Below the pieces are notes generated by a model. It did not search any database. It was not told where the DNA came from and was given only the letters and a program-made list of their open reading frames with translations. DNA of 64,000 nt from Brachionus rotundiformis (taxonomy: Eukaryota; Rotifera; Eurotatoria; Ploima; Brachionidae). Positions within the stretch are counted from its first letter, which is position 1. Every line of letters starts with the position of its first letter. The stretch spans positions 702,446 to 766,445 of the forward strand of contig JAESIW010000118.1 of assembly GCA_016802295.1 (NCBI GenBank), given 5' to 3'. The position numbers and the translations under genes were made by a program. Of this stretch, positions 12,886-23,426 are shown piece by piece.

Positions 12886-15194
12886 TTAAAGTAGAATTTC
12901 ATTAGACAATTCTTCGCTTAATTGACTATTAGTAAGTTGGCTAGCAAATAAAGGATCGTTGTAATTTTGTTTTTGAACAGGCGTTGTTTCAGGCGTTAAA
13001 ATTTCTACATTATTTGATAACAAATTATTTGAAGTATCTAAAAAATAACTATCTAAATCTAACTGTCTCTCTATTGTATCTATTAGTTCATTTATTATAT
13101 TTTTGACTTCAAATTGGTCAAAATCAAGCTTTTTTTTGCATAAGAAACTCGGATTGTTGGTATTTTCATCATAATTTAAAGGTGTTGATTTGCAAATGAT
13201 CTTATCAAAATCAGCTGGATTTAAGGTCAAGTCTTGCTCTATGAATTGAAAATCCTCGAGTGTCTCTTTTTTATCAAATTCAGATTTGTCCTCAATGTTA
13301 CCATTTTCCATGTTGAATAAATTAATTATGTCTTCATTTGGATGAATCGGTGAATGTAAGTTAGGACTGTTCGTATGATACGTACGATTAAGAATTTTTT
13401 TTAAGAGCTCATCATCTTTAGCAATTATGTCTATATCCTCCTCGGTACTTATATTAACCGAACTTGTTGAACTGTTATTTTCTATTGATGGCGATTTACT
13501 CAATTCATTAGAGTCTTGTAATTTGACATAATCATCTTCTTCGTCGATACGCTGATTATCTTTTAATAATGCTTCGTTCTTTTCTCTCTCTCGGCGATTA
13601 CTTAAACAGCATTCATTTATATCTTGAATTAAGCGTTTCGAAGTTTCAACACTGTCTCTTATCTTTAAACAAAATTTAATCAGAATTTGGAAGCTATTTT
13701 AAGGATTTAATAATTAAAATGTTCTTACACTGTTCTCTTTTTTTGGCTCACGATCTAAATCTATTCGATCTATAGTTTTATTGAATTTGATCGAAGACGC
13801 TAAAGCCATTAGTCCTCCTAGACGAATATCATTTTCCCTTAAATCTAGTCGCTTCAGCATACGTGTTTCTGCTATGAATTCTGCCAGTGCAATAACCCCC
13901 TCGTCAGTAATTTTAACTTTGTTCAAAATCAAACATTCAATTTTTTTATTTACAATTAGTGCTTCTTTAAGCTCTAGAATGGACTCATTTGTTAAAGAGT
14001 TATTACTTATGTTCAAGTTAATCAAAGTGCAATTATGTATCAAAGCTTTACATATATATGTACAACCAACAGTTGTAATGCTATTATTGGCAACACATAG
14101 ACTTTTAAGGCCAGATTTAGTCGAATTAATATCCGATCGTTCACTAAGACTCATACAAATTGTCGCTATGCCAGCATCTTGAAGATTATTGTTTTTTAAG
14201 TCAATCAACTCTAGGAATTTGTTTTCTTTGATTATGTTGGCGATTGATTGACCGTCTTGAGGTTGAATTTTATTATCACATAAATAAAGTTCTTTAATAT
14301 TTTCGTTGTCTCTAAGTGCTGTACTAAGAATAGACAAAAATCGACTGTTTATATTCGAATTCTCCAAATGTACAATTTTTAAGCTTTGCGCAAAACGAAA
14401 AGATCTAGCTAAATATGTAAAGTATATCAATTCAGTAAATATTAGATATTTTAATTCAACAGTTTCAAGAGAGGCGCTTTTTTTAATATATTTAGACAAT
14501 TCTTGCCACCCAAAAAGACCAAATCCTTTAACATTGGTTAATATTAATCTCTCGCATGTATCGTAATAGTCAAGAATTTCGAAGAGAATAGCGCCAGTAG
14601 TGTCATCTTCGAAGGATGAAGACTCTAAATCTATTGTTTTAAATGACAAACGCTTGAAGATTTCTTCTATCGATTCCATTTGTTTTGAGTCAAGCTTTTC
14701 ACCTTAAAAAAATTTATTTATCGACAAAAATAAATAATTTTTAACATACTTTTTAAATTAAGCACATTGACTTTTTCTCCATTTATGCACTCTATTTCCT
14801 GGAGAGCTTTTAGTTGGGTAACGAGACGATTAAGGGGTCGAGTTTTGTGTCGATCACATGATTTTAAATAGGATTCTAATAAATCGTTAGTTGAATATTT
14901 ACCAGGTATCCAACCAGTCTTTGGCGCTTCAGAATAATCTTTGATTATTTTTTCATCTTCTGGAAATTTAACTTGTTTTTTGACACAATTAGTATTCGAT
15001 TTAAGGCTTGATTTAATTTTTCTATGATTTGAATTTGTCTCTAGGAAACCAGTTTCGTTAAAAAAGAGAATATCTTTTTGTTGAGGTGCTTGAAGAATAA
15101 GTGAATTGTCGGTTTGAGGCATCGAATACTGACTTTCGGTCAAACTTGTTGCAAATTTTTTAGCTTTATTAGTAAATTCAATAATAAAACTCAT
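12886..15194 (-). CDS. PPP1R37: PPP1R37-like leucine-rich protein phosphatase 1 regulatory subunit
   Basis: Regulatory/inhibitory subunit of protein phosphatase 1. Exons 15194-14750, 14702-13729 and 13662-12886 join in frame to 731 codons. Exon 1 carries the PP1-docking RVxF-type motif KKQVKFPEDE (around residue 71), as in human PPP1R37. Exon 2 holds the ribonuclease-inhibitor-type LRRs with family-specific strings such as SIEEIFKRLSFKTIDLE, HLENSNINSRFLSILSTAL, ELYLCDNKI, RLDLRENDIRLGGLMALA and RIDLDREPKKE. Exon 3 opens with the helical segment DSVETSKRLIQDINECC and continues as an acidic, low-complexity tail of about 200 residues. Both introns are short (47 and 66 bp). Orthology is supported over the whole LRR core; the tail is not alignable by eye. 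Confidence 0.92.
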
Positions 15195-15418
15195 TTAATC
15201 ATGTGCAATAAAAAAATGCAAAGCCTTAATAGCTTACCTTAATAGAAATTATCTTTAATATTATTTTCGTGTTTTAATCAAATTTTTATGTACTTGTGAT
15301 CATCAAAAATTTTAGTATAATTATTTATTTTTTATTAAAGCATTTAATATTTATTTTGATTGAATTCAAAATGAATTGACATTATTTTTGTCTTGGTAGT
15401 TAAAGATGAAAAAAATTT
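15195..15418. other. Short intergenic spacer with PPP1R37 promoter side
   Basis: Upstream side of the PPP1R37 start codon and 3' flank of the tRNA-Trp gene. On the minus strand the tRNA is followed by a run of T at 15411-15418, a pol III terminator. Confidence 0.5.
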
Positions 15419-15490
15419 GACCCCGACGTGACTCGAACACGCAACCTTCTGATCTGGAGTCAGACGCGCTACCAATTGCGCCACGAAGTC
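15419..15490 (-). tRNA. tRNA-Trp (CCA), copy 1
   Basis: A 72-nt cloverleaf on the minus strand. The anticodon arm CTGA-CTCCAGA-TCAG gives anticodon CCA; the B box GTTCGAGTC is intact and the acceptor stem GACTTCG pairs with the 3' end CGGGGTC with wobble pairs. No intron, no encoded CCA. A T-run follows the 3' end. Its sequence is identical to the copies at 23073-23144 and 27911-27982. Confidence 0.96.
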
Positions 15491-15698
15491 TCCATTGTTC
15501 ATCAATTATTTTTTAAAATTTGATTACTTAATTTATTCATGATTTATTAAAATCTTTCTTATTACGCAAATCTAAATTATAAATCGATGGTTAAATTAAT
15601 AAATAAATATAAAAAAATATTTCTTTTATTTTAATTACTATAAAAAATTTAAAATTTAAATAATTCGAGACAATTAAAAAAATAATATGAAATTAATT

Positions 15699-16533
15699 TC
15701 ATTGTTCATTTAAATTCTCGGCATTGAATTCTTTGGTTAAAAACTGTTGCAAAGTTGGTCCATTTTTCCCCATTGGATCAGATGCTACCAAAAAAAGATC
15801 TCCTACAAACATAAATTGAAGTAAACTTAAAAATGATTATTTGAAAAGACAAAAAATTAAAACTAGTAAAAATAAACTTTGTTTCAACTAGGTGTTTCCA
15901 TTCTGGTTTTTCTACCTTAATATCACAAAAATTATCATTCGAAACAATGACCGCATTAAAGTATTGAGCCGCTTCAAGAATGAACCGATCATCATAAGGT
16001 ACTATCAGCTTACCATTAAGATATCTTGATGGTGTGAAGCATAAAAAACCTTTTGCTTCAAGTTCATCAAATATCTCAAATTCTTTTGATTCGAATCTTC
16101 GATATCTTGGTACAAGAACTTTTACATCGTTATGACCTCTATTTACAAAAAAATTGACCGCCAATTTAAGACCATTTGCTGAAAAGCTTTTTATTCCATG
16201 ACTAAAAATTCATTTAAAACAAATATTAAAATTTATAAATGACCCTTACGCCATTCCAACATTATTTCCATCTATGATAACATATTTATGCTTAACCGAT
16301 TTGTTTTCTTTTTCATGCCTATCAACTTGTGAAATTGAGTGTGTAGTTTGTATGGTTTTTAAATTTGAAGAAATATTAGATTTTGAATCATTTATTAATT
16401 TATTATCGATTTTGGAGTCAAAATTATAGTTCTGAAGTCTCTTTTTTTCATTTGACTTTGGATAATTTCTCCTTCTTCTTTTTTTGAAGCCTTCAGATAC
16501 TAATAGATTTTTCTTTAAATATTTACGAGACAT
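15699..16533 (-). CDS. Regnase/N4BP1-type NYN (PIN-like) endoribonuclease without CCCH zinc finger
   Basis: Probable RNA endonuclease of the Zc3h12a-like NYN family. Exons 16533-16250, 16201-15864 and 15802-15699 join to 241 aa. The N-terminal ~75 residues are basic (FKKRRRRNYPKSNEKKR, a likely nuclear localisation signal). The catalytic domain starts with YVIIDGNNVGMAHG (Asp88), followed by NFFVNRGHNDVKVLVPRYRR, FTPSRYLNGKLIVPYDDRFI (two adjacent Asp) and AVIVSNDNF (fourth Asp), so all four metal-binding acidic residues of Regnase-1 are present. The domain ends SDPMGKNGPTLQQFLTKE, as in the family. In Regnase-1 to -4 a CCCH finger follows at this point; here the protein stops after 11 more residues. 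The exon 2/3 join (ACTA|GT) is the least certain boundary. Confidence 0.87.
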
Positions 16534-17382
16534 AATTTAAGAAATTTTGACTATTTTGTCTAATATATATTGGTCTTAATTGGAATTATCTTGAAATCTT
16601 TGGATCCAGAACTGCGCTACCAAAATTCCAATTTTTAAAGATAATCCAAAATATGGTAATTTTATTGTGTTTGAATCAAATATTAAAAACCAATAAATTG
16701 AAAATCAATTAATTCAAATCAATTTGTTTATGTGATTAATTTTTATTTTGTTGGTTTCATTGTTATTTTAAATTTTTGAAATAAAATTTTTGATGTAAAT
16801 CTAAAATTTTCCTCGTCCAATGGTTAAATTTTTTGTCTTAATGAATTTATTTCTGAAACATAAAAAAATAAAACTGAACATGACTTTATAATTTTAAAAA
16901 TAAGTTTATTGAAATAAAATAAATTGCTAATTGACTTTTTAAGTTAAAATGAGAAAAAAATCATTATATCATAAGCTTATCAATAATAGTCATTAATTAA
17001 TTTAATTAAAAAATATTTAATTTAATTTTAATAAAAAAACAAAATTTCGAAAAAAAACGAAAACAGTCAATTAAAAGAGAAGAGAAAACAAATCGATTCG
17101 AATTTAGTTTGGTATATGAATGGAAAAGTTTTTGACCAAGCCTATCTGATTTGCGAAAACTTTATTAAATGACGAAACAGAAAAAGTTTTAAAAATTCTT
17201 TTTAAAAAATTGTCATATTTTTTGTTCATGCGCCATGATTGTAAGCTGACTTAGATATCTTTTATTTGTACAATTACAATATTACTGTTTCAATCAAAAA
17301 TCAAGTTAAATTCGCGTTTTGATAAGCTATGGCTAATACGGCACTTCATATATACAATTTAAACGTTTTAAAAACTTAAACT
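16534..17382. other. Intergenic, nothing recognised
   Basis: AT-rich, no credible ORF. It includes the upstream region of the NYN gene and the 3' UTR region of the Ena/VASP gene. Confidence 0.5.
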
Positions 17383-19173
17383 TCATCTTCGTAATTCATT
17401 TAAAATGGCTTAAAAAAATATATTTAAATTTGAGTCCATAAAAAAAGATAATTTTTATTATTACTATTTACTATATCTTGTTTAAATGTTTGAAGCTCTT
17501 TTCGGAACTCAACAATCAATTCTTGCTTTAGTTTGTCATAATTTAATGGGTCAGATGTATGAACTCCGTTAGTTCCATTTGTCGATCCATTTACATTACC
17601 ATTCGTGCCAACATTTGGTGTACTAGTTATTCTAGATTAATTCAAATTAGTTTAAATAAAAATAAAACTATATTTTATTAATTACTTTTTAATTGTTTTC
17701 GGTGATTCGAAATTCTGGCTCTTGATTCCGTTTACAACAGCACCGAATTGGTTTTTTCCATTTAAATTTCGATTAACTAAACTAGACGGTTTACACGAAT
17801 TGGTATCTACATTATTATCGACACAATTTTTTTGTTCCTTTTCCATTGAATTCTTTTTTTCGATTCTTTGCCGTATTTCGGCCAAAAAATCAAGTGGACC
17901 AGGAGGACCATTACTTTTAACAGTTGAACCAGTTGAACTAGGCTCTGATTCAACTTTTTTAAGCTTGTTGGCTTGAAATTTAGCAATTTCACTTATATAA
18001 TTAGGCTGAGATGGAGCGGTTTGATTTGTTTGAGGCAAAACAGGTGGTGGAGGTGCTGGAGGTGCATTTGAAGCCGAAAAAATACTTGTTGGCAAAGGGG
18101 GAGGAGGAGGTGGTGGAGCAGTTGATGATGAAGAATGGTTTGGATAGGATGCTGTGTCTGGTATAGTGTCATAGATTTTAGGAGAATTAAAATTATCATT
18201 AGATTGGTTGTTATTTGGCAAAAGATTAATGTTCAAAGGAGGAGGTGGCGGAGGTGGTATTGGCGAGGACTGATACAATGGAGCCGATTGTTGTTGCATA
18301 ATTTGTTGCTGTTGTTGCTGAATAAAATTTCCGTTTGGATAATTGTATCCATCCGAAGACTGGCGCTGATACCCGTTCGTGTAGCCGTTTTGATTTGTGG
18401 GATTATTGACAGAAATCGTTAGACTACCGTTTGAAGATCCTGATGAGGATGATACCGATAAAGGGGGCGTAGGATTACTTGGCTGCATTCGGTTTTGAAT
18501 ATTGTTATTGTATATTCCATTTAGACTATTTTGGTGATGACCAAGCATTCCATTTATTACACCATTAACATTTGGGTTGTTAATTATGTTAAAATTAGGC
18601 CTAAAAGTATTATCAATAAGCATTTTTCAATATAACAAATAAATCTAAACAGCCCTACCTGTTAATATTTAAGTTTTCGTTATCTTCATAGATAGATTGG
18701 CTATAATCTGAAGAAGAACCTGCTGATGCTACAGAGCGCTTACCAATTGAGATATTGTCACCGGCATTGCAATTTCCGTTAGAAGATGTTGACGAGGCCG
18801 AAGATGAAGAAGAAATAGCCAAACGATTCAAGTTTTCAACAGCCATTTTAAGAGTTTGAGTAAACAAATCAGCCTCGTCTTTAGATTGAAAATGAAGACC
18901 ATATACTTGCTTTGAATCACGCCATTGTAAAAATGTTTGATTAGCTTGGTTATACTTGAGGTTTTTTTGTAATGAACAATTGATAACTACCTCATGATCT
19001 TGAATCTTGCGACCAACCACTCTATAGGTCTGATTTAGTAAGTGCTGGTATATTTGAACCTTGGAAAGACCTGGTGTGGCACCTGATGGATTCCATTTTT
19101 TATTCAAGTCATCATAAATCATAACATTAGCCTTTGCGCTAACTATCGATTGCTCCGTATTTGTCTGACTCAT
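17383..19173 (-). CDS. ENAH/VASP-like: Ena/VASP family actin regulator
   Basis: Actin-filament barbed-end elongation factor of cell-edge and adhesion structures. Exons 19173-18659, 18600-17686, 17631-17465 and 17408-17383 join to 540 codons. Residues 9-120 form the EVH1 domain with the FPPPP-groove aromatic residues Tyr20, Trp27 and Phe81 in their family contexts (MIYDDLNKKW, TFLQWRD) and the block YRVVGRKIQDHEVVINC. The centre is rich in Gln/Asn/Ser and has three proline runs (profilin/SH3 ligands). The block GPLDFLAEIRQRIEKK corresponds to the G-actin-binding part of EVH2. The tetramerisation coiled coil is split over the last two exons: LNYDKLKQELIVEFRKELQ, then a 26-nt exon ending LNELRR. 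An ATG at 18623 lies inside the first intron and is not the start. Confidence 0.94.
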
Positions 19174-21401
19174 TTTTGCGCTAATTCAAAACAACATTTG
19201 ATTCTATCTAAGAGAAAAAATCGAGAAAAACAAATCAATTTAGTTTAAAAATTCTAGTTCCGAATTAATGGAGATCGAAAGGAAAACTAATGAAAAATTA
19301 TGCTAATATATGTCAAGGGTCAGACCACCGCCGCGAATATTTATCTTTATCAATAAATCGATAAACTATTAAACTTTTTAGGCATAATTTTGACATTTTG
19401 TTTGAGCTAACTCGGCCAAGCTTTCCTATTCATACTCAACTACTTAACTAAATCGATCGATATTTACTTAATTATTAAAATAAATGTTTACGCTTTGTAT
19501 TAGTGGTGATAGCTAGTATAAGCGAATTAACTAGTCCCTCAATGTGTGCATGGATGGTTTAAAGCATGATGAACAAATTCATTTTATAATTTGAGTATGC
19601 TTTTTATACACTAACAAAAGTAATATTGTAATATTAAAATGTAAATTTGCGTGTCCGATTTTTGAGCTAAATTGGACCGCGATAAATTCGATCATTTCAG
19701 CTTCCAAATCAACCATTTATTTTTAATTTTAAACTCGATTGTTATAAATTTTCTTAAATATTACAAAATAATATTTTTGCCTTTGTCATAAAAATTTAAA
19801 TCACTTGTTAATAATTAACTTTTTGAAAAATATCAAAAATAATTATCATTTTAAAATTTGTTTTATCTGAAACTAATGAAATATAAGCCATATTTGATCT
19901 AAGAATTTAACTTGCTAAAATCAAATTATAACTTTTCTGATTGAATTTATGATCGTTGTCATAAGAAATGCATTTTATATAATATTTATCATCAAAGTAT
20001 AATCGAATTTACTTTATATATATGATTTAAATTGAAGAAAATCAGTATATAATCACATAAGATAAAAAAAATATCTATTAAAATTGATTATGAATATTAT
20101 ATGATATTTCACACCATTTCAGACAAATGATGGAAAATCAAAGCAATAAAAGAAAAAATATTATCGATAAGACCAAAACTGATGCTCATTTATTAGACAT
20201 GTCTTTATCGTTAGTCTTGTATAAGAAAGAGATTCTCACGAACACTAGGAAATTGCGTCTAAATAAAATTTATATCTTATCAAAAAATATAAAGTTAGTA
20301 TTGTTTAGTTTAGGCTCATCTTTATAATTGAAAGAATTATTAATTATTTTTAAAATTAGTAATTTATGTTCTTTCTGAATTTTATTAATAAGAGAAAGTT
20401 TATATTAAATTAACTTAAGTGAATATGCCTTGAATTTAAAATGTTTTTTTGCTTGATTAAATTTTTGAAATAAAAGTTTAGAATTACAAGCCTTTATCCT
20501 CAAAGAGAAAAAATAAACCTAAAAATGAACATACGTATTGTCAATTTTGATAAAAATAATGTCATTAAGATTCTAAGAAATGACCAATTTTTTCTGTTAA
20601 CTAATATTTTCGAACATATTTTGAAATTATCTTTAATGATAAAAAACTTAATATTAGAGAAAATATTATTACATTTACCTGGATTAAATGAATTAAGTCT
20701 TATATTGTTGTTGAATTTTTAGATAATGTATTGAATTCTGTAACTAAATTTTGAATTTGAACTTAAAATGTTTCCCAAATGATCTTTAAATATCCAATAT
20801 AATGTTGTTTATTTTGTCTAATTAAAATTAAATAAGATAACAACTTTATTGTTGAAAAATTGTTTCAAAATAACATTAAATTACATTATCAAAAATACGT
20901 ATATTATAATTTAAAAATCCTTAATCATCCAATATTTTTAAATTATCTAAAGTTATGAATAAAACTAATCTACATTTGTATTAAAAGTTTTCCTAAAACG
21001 ATCTATTATTACAAACAAATTAATTGAATTAAATCATAAAATTGATATGATTTCATTCATTATTAAATCTTAAGAATTTTTCTCATTATTCATGCAAAAT
21101 CAAGTTGCTGACACTCTGTCCAGTAAAAAGGTTTTGTTTATAAAACAAAGTTCATAATCCAAAGAATATTTCTATTGATTATAAATCGATTAGCTTAGCA
21201 TTGTTATTGATTTGAATTTATTGAATATTTGGTATGAAAATTTCTAAGACCACTTGATGGGCTTTTTTTAACCTAGTTTGGTTGAAATAAAAACAAATCA
21301 ATTTAATTATTAATTAATTAGAAATTGCATATTTCGATTTTTTATTTAAGCGAATATCTAAAAAAATCTTCATTCAAATTTATTACAAAACAAGCAAAAA
21401 A
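19174..21401. other. Intergenic stretch, no supported gene
   Basis: Upstream of Ena/VASP there is a small GC-richer island (about 19310-19335) that may belong to its promoter. Two plus-strand open frames (20127-20327 and 20525-20722) have Lys/Asn/Ile/Leu-biased composition, no recognisable motif and no splice context, so they were not called. Confidence 0.5.
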
Positions 21402-21473
21402 GGCATCACCGGGAATCGAACCCGGGATCTCCTGTTTACTAGACAGGCGCTTTAGCCACTAAGCCATGACGCC
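21402..21473 (-). tRNA. tRNA-Thr (AGT)
   Basis: 72-nt cloverleaf on the minus strand. The anticodon stem CCTGT/ACAGG encloses the loop CTAGTAA, anticodon AGT (read as IGU). A box TGGCTTAGTGG and B box GGTTCGATTCC are intact; the acceptor stem GGCGTCA pairs with TGATGCC including one G-U. No intron. Confidence 0.95.
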
Positions 21474-22327
21474 TTTTATAAAATTTAGATCGATTGGTAA
21501 CAAGTTAAGTAAAAAGTAGATTTTACCAATATCAATTTTTGTTTATTAGTTAAATATCACCAATTTACTTTTTTGTGGTTTTATTTAAATATTTCGAAAA
21601 AAATATTGACATTTAATATTAAAAAGAAAAATTAGAGAATCACATAAATGTCAGTCTGTAATAAATATTGATAATATTTATAGAAATCATTCGAACGAAA
21701 TAATGAATCATAAAAAATAAAACTTTCGAAATAATATGATATTATTTCAAAATATCAAATCAGATATTAATAAATAACATTAAAAAAGGGATTGTTTACT
21801 AGAAATACTGGTAATTTCATTTTCAATTTTTCGTTTCAAGATTAATCTCTAGACTAAATCAGAAACTTTTAAATAGTTTTCTACTATTTTCTAATTTTAT
21901 TCACATTTTAGTAATTTCATATAAACACTATCTATTTTTAATTTTTAAAAAAATATATAATAATTAACTATTTTTCCATGTTCTTTTTAAATTACAAATC
22001 TTGTATCTGATTCCTAAATGATCTAAAATAGTTGTTAATTAAAGAAGAAATCGAATCTGTATGCTTATAAAATCTATTAAAAATTTTGTCTTTCATTTAT
22101 AATAAATATCACATATTTATTAAATTTTTTTTGTAACAAACTATAATTATTCGGACATACCATAGTCTTAGTATTCTTTAAAAGTAATGACCATAGTTTT
22201 GAAAATAGTTGAAATTAATTTTTTTAAGATTAATAATTTAAATTTTTAATCTAATTTAAATATTTAGTCAAAATATTTTATTTAAAGTAATAAAAAAAAA
22301 AATCTTGCTCAAGTGTCCAATTAAAAT
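21474..22327. other. Intergenic, nothing recognised
   Basis: Very AT-rich sequence between tRNA-Thr and the 3' end of the first three-finger gene. No ORF, repeat or RNA gene supported. Confidence 0.5.
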
Positions 22328-22769
22328 CTAATAAATATCAGGCATATAATCATAATTGCACTCATCATTATAACAACAGAAATTATGAACCGAAGTCTGA
22401 CCAGCATTTGCAACAAATCCACCTATACATATTCTTGCACAATTCATATAAATGGTTCTCACTATTGTATCAGAATTAATTTTGGTTTTTAATTCTTGTC
22501 TCTTTATAATTGAGTAGAATAATTATTTAATTGAAAATTTCAGAAAAATAATTATATTTTTTTAACTTACCAGGCAAAAAAAATCAGTTTCAGAACATGA
22601 TACAAGTTCTGGTGCATTTGTCTTATTTGCAGTACTTCCAGGACAATTATCACATTTAAAGCACTTTAATGAATGCACGCCAATAACTCCAATTAAAGCT
22701 AAATAATTTAATTTAGACCATAAAAATTAACATTTAGAATTTACCCAAAATTAAGTTAAATATAAGCAT
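22328..22769 (-). CDS. Secreted three-finger (Ly6/uPAR-type) protein 1
   Basis: Predicted 108-aa secreted or GPI-type three-finger-fold protein, exons 22769-22745, 22698-22571 and 22501-22328. The first short exon and the start of exon 2 encode a signal peptide (MLIFNLILALIGVIGVHS). The mature part has ten cysteines: LKCFKCDNC (C-x2-C-x2-C), SCSETDFFC, NCARIC and the terminal NFCCYNDECN, the CC-x4-CN signature of Ly6/uPAR domains. Intron phases are 1 and 0. No C-terminal hydrophobic GPI signal is visible, so secretion is more likely. The ligand is unknown. The same exon layout recurs at 29471-29990. Confidence 0.8.
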
Positions 22770-23072
22770 AGTTTGTATGCTTCTGAAAAAAAGCCTAAAC
22801 ATTATTTAAAATTTTTTAAAATAGATATTTTCTCTTTTATAATAGTAACTTATTTATGATTTAAATCAGATATTAATTTTTTTATGGAATATTAAAACAG
22901 AGGAAATTTTAATAAAGCTTAAAACTATTTATTTTTATATCGACGCCAACAATTTTTTATTAATATATTTGATAAACTTATGATTCATCTTAAGATCTTT
23001 TCAGTTACAAAAATTTATTATTTATTGTAAATTTTCAAAAATTTTTAAAATAAAAATGAATAAAAAAGATTT

Positions 23073-23144
23073 GACCCCGACGTGACTCGAACACGCAACC
23101 TTCTGATCTGGAGTCAGACGCGCTACCAATTGCGCCACGAAGTC
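23073..23144 (-). tRNA. tRNA-Trp (CCA), copy 2
   Basis: Identical over all 72 nt to copies 1 and 3, anticodon CCA, followed on its strand by a T-run terminator. It lies about 280 bp downstream of the FANCD2 stop codon, outside the gene. Confidence 0.96.
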
Positions 23145-23426
23145 TTTATTAGAGAGTATTTTTTAAAAATAGTATATAATTTTAACGATTAAAGTAATTG
23201 AACTAATCGAGAATTAATTAATCTAAATTAATTTAAAAGTAATTTTAAATTCAAATAAATATTTTACTTTCTATTCTTTTAATTTGAAATAACATAAAAT
23301 TAAGTCTGAATAAATTTTTTGTTAAATTCTTATTTTAATTTATAAAAATTTTATAATTTAAAAAATGAGTTAATTTTATAATTTTATAATTTCATAAAAT
23401 AAAATTTCTATCCTTAAATTTGATAT

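Noticed and set aside
17722..18422. ORFs in other frames across the proline-rich part of Ena/VASP
   Set aside because: Shadow frames caused by the GC-richer Pro/Gln codons of the real gene on the minus strand.
18601..18623. ATG at 18623 as start of a separate proline-rich gene
   Set aside because: It lies in a 58-bp intron between EVH1 and the proline-rich exon; the splice AACAG|GT ... TTTTAG|GC restores a single Ena/VASP frame and yields an integral codon count.
20127..20722. Two plus-strand ORFs of 65-66 codons (20127-20327, 20525-20722)
   Set aside because: Lys/Asn/Leu-biased, no recognisable motif and no consistent exon model joining them to each other or to a larger gene.
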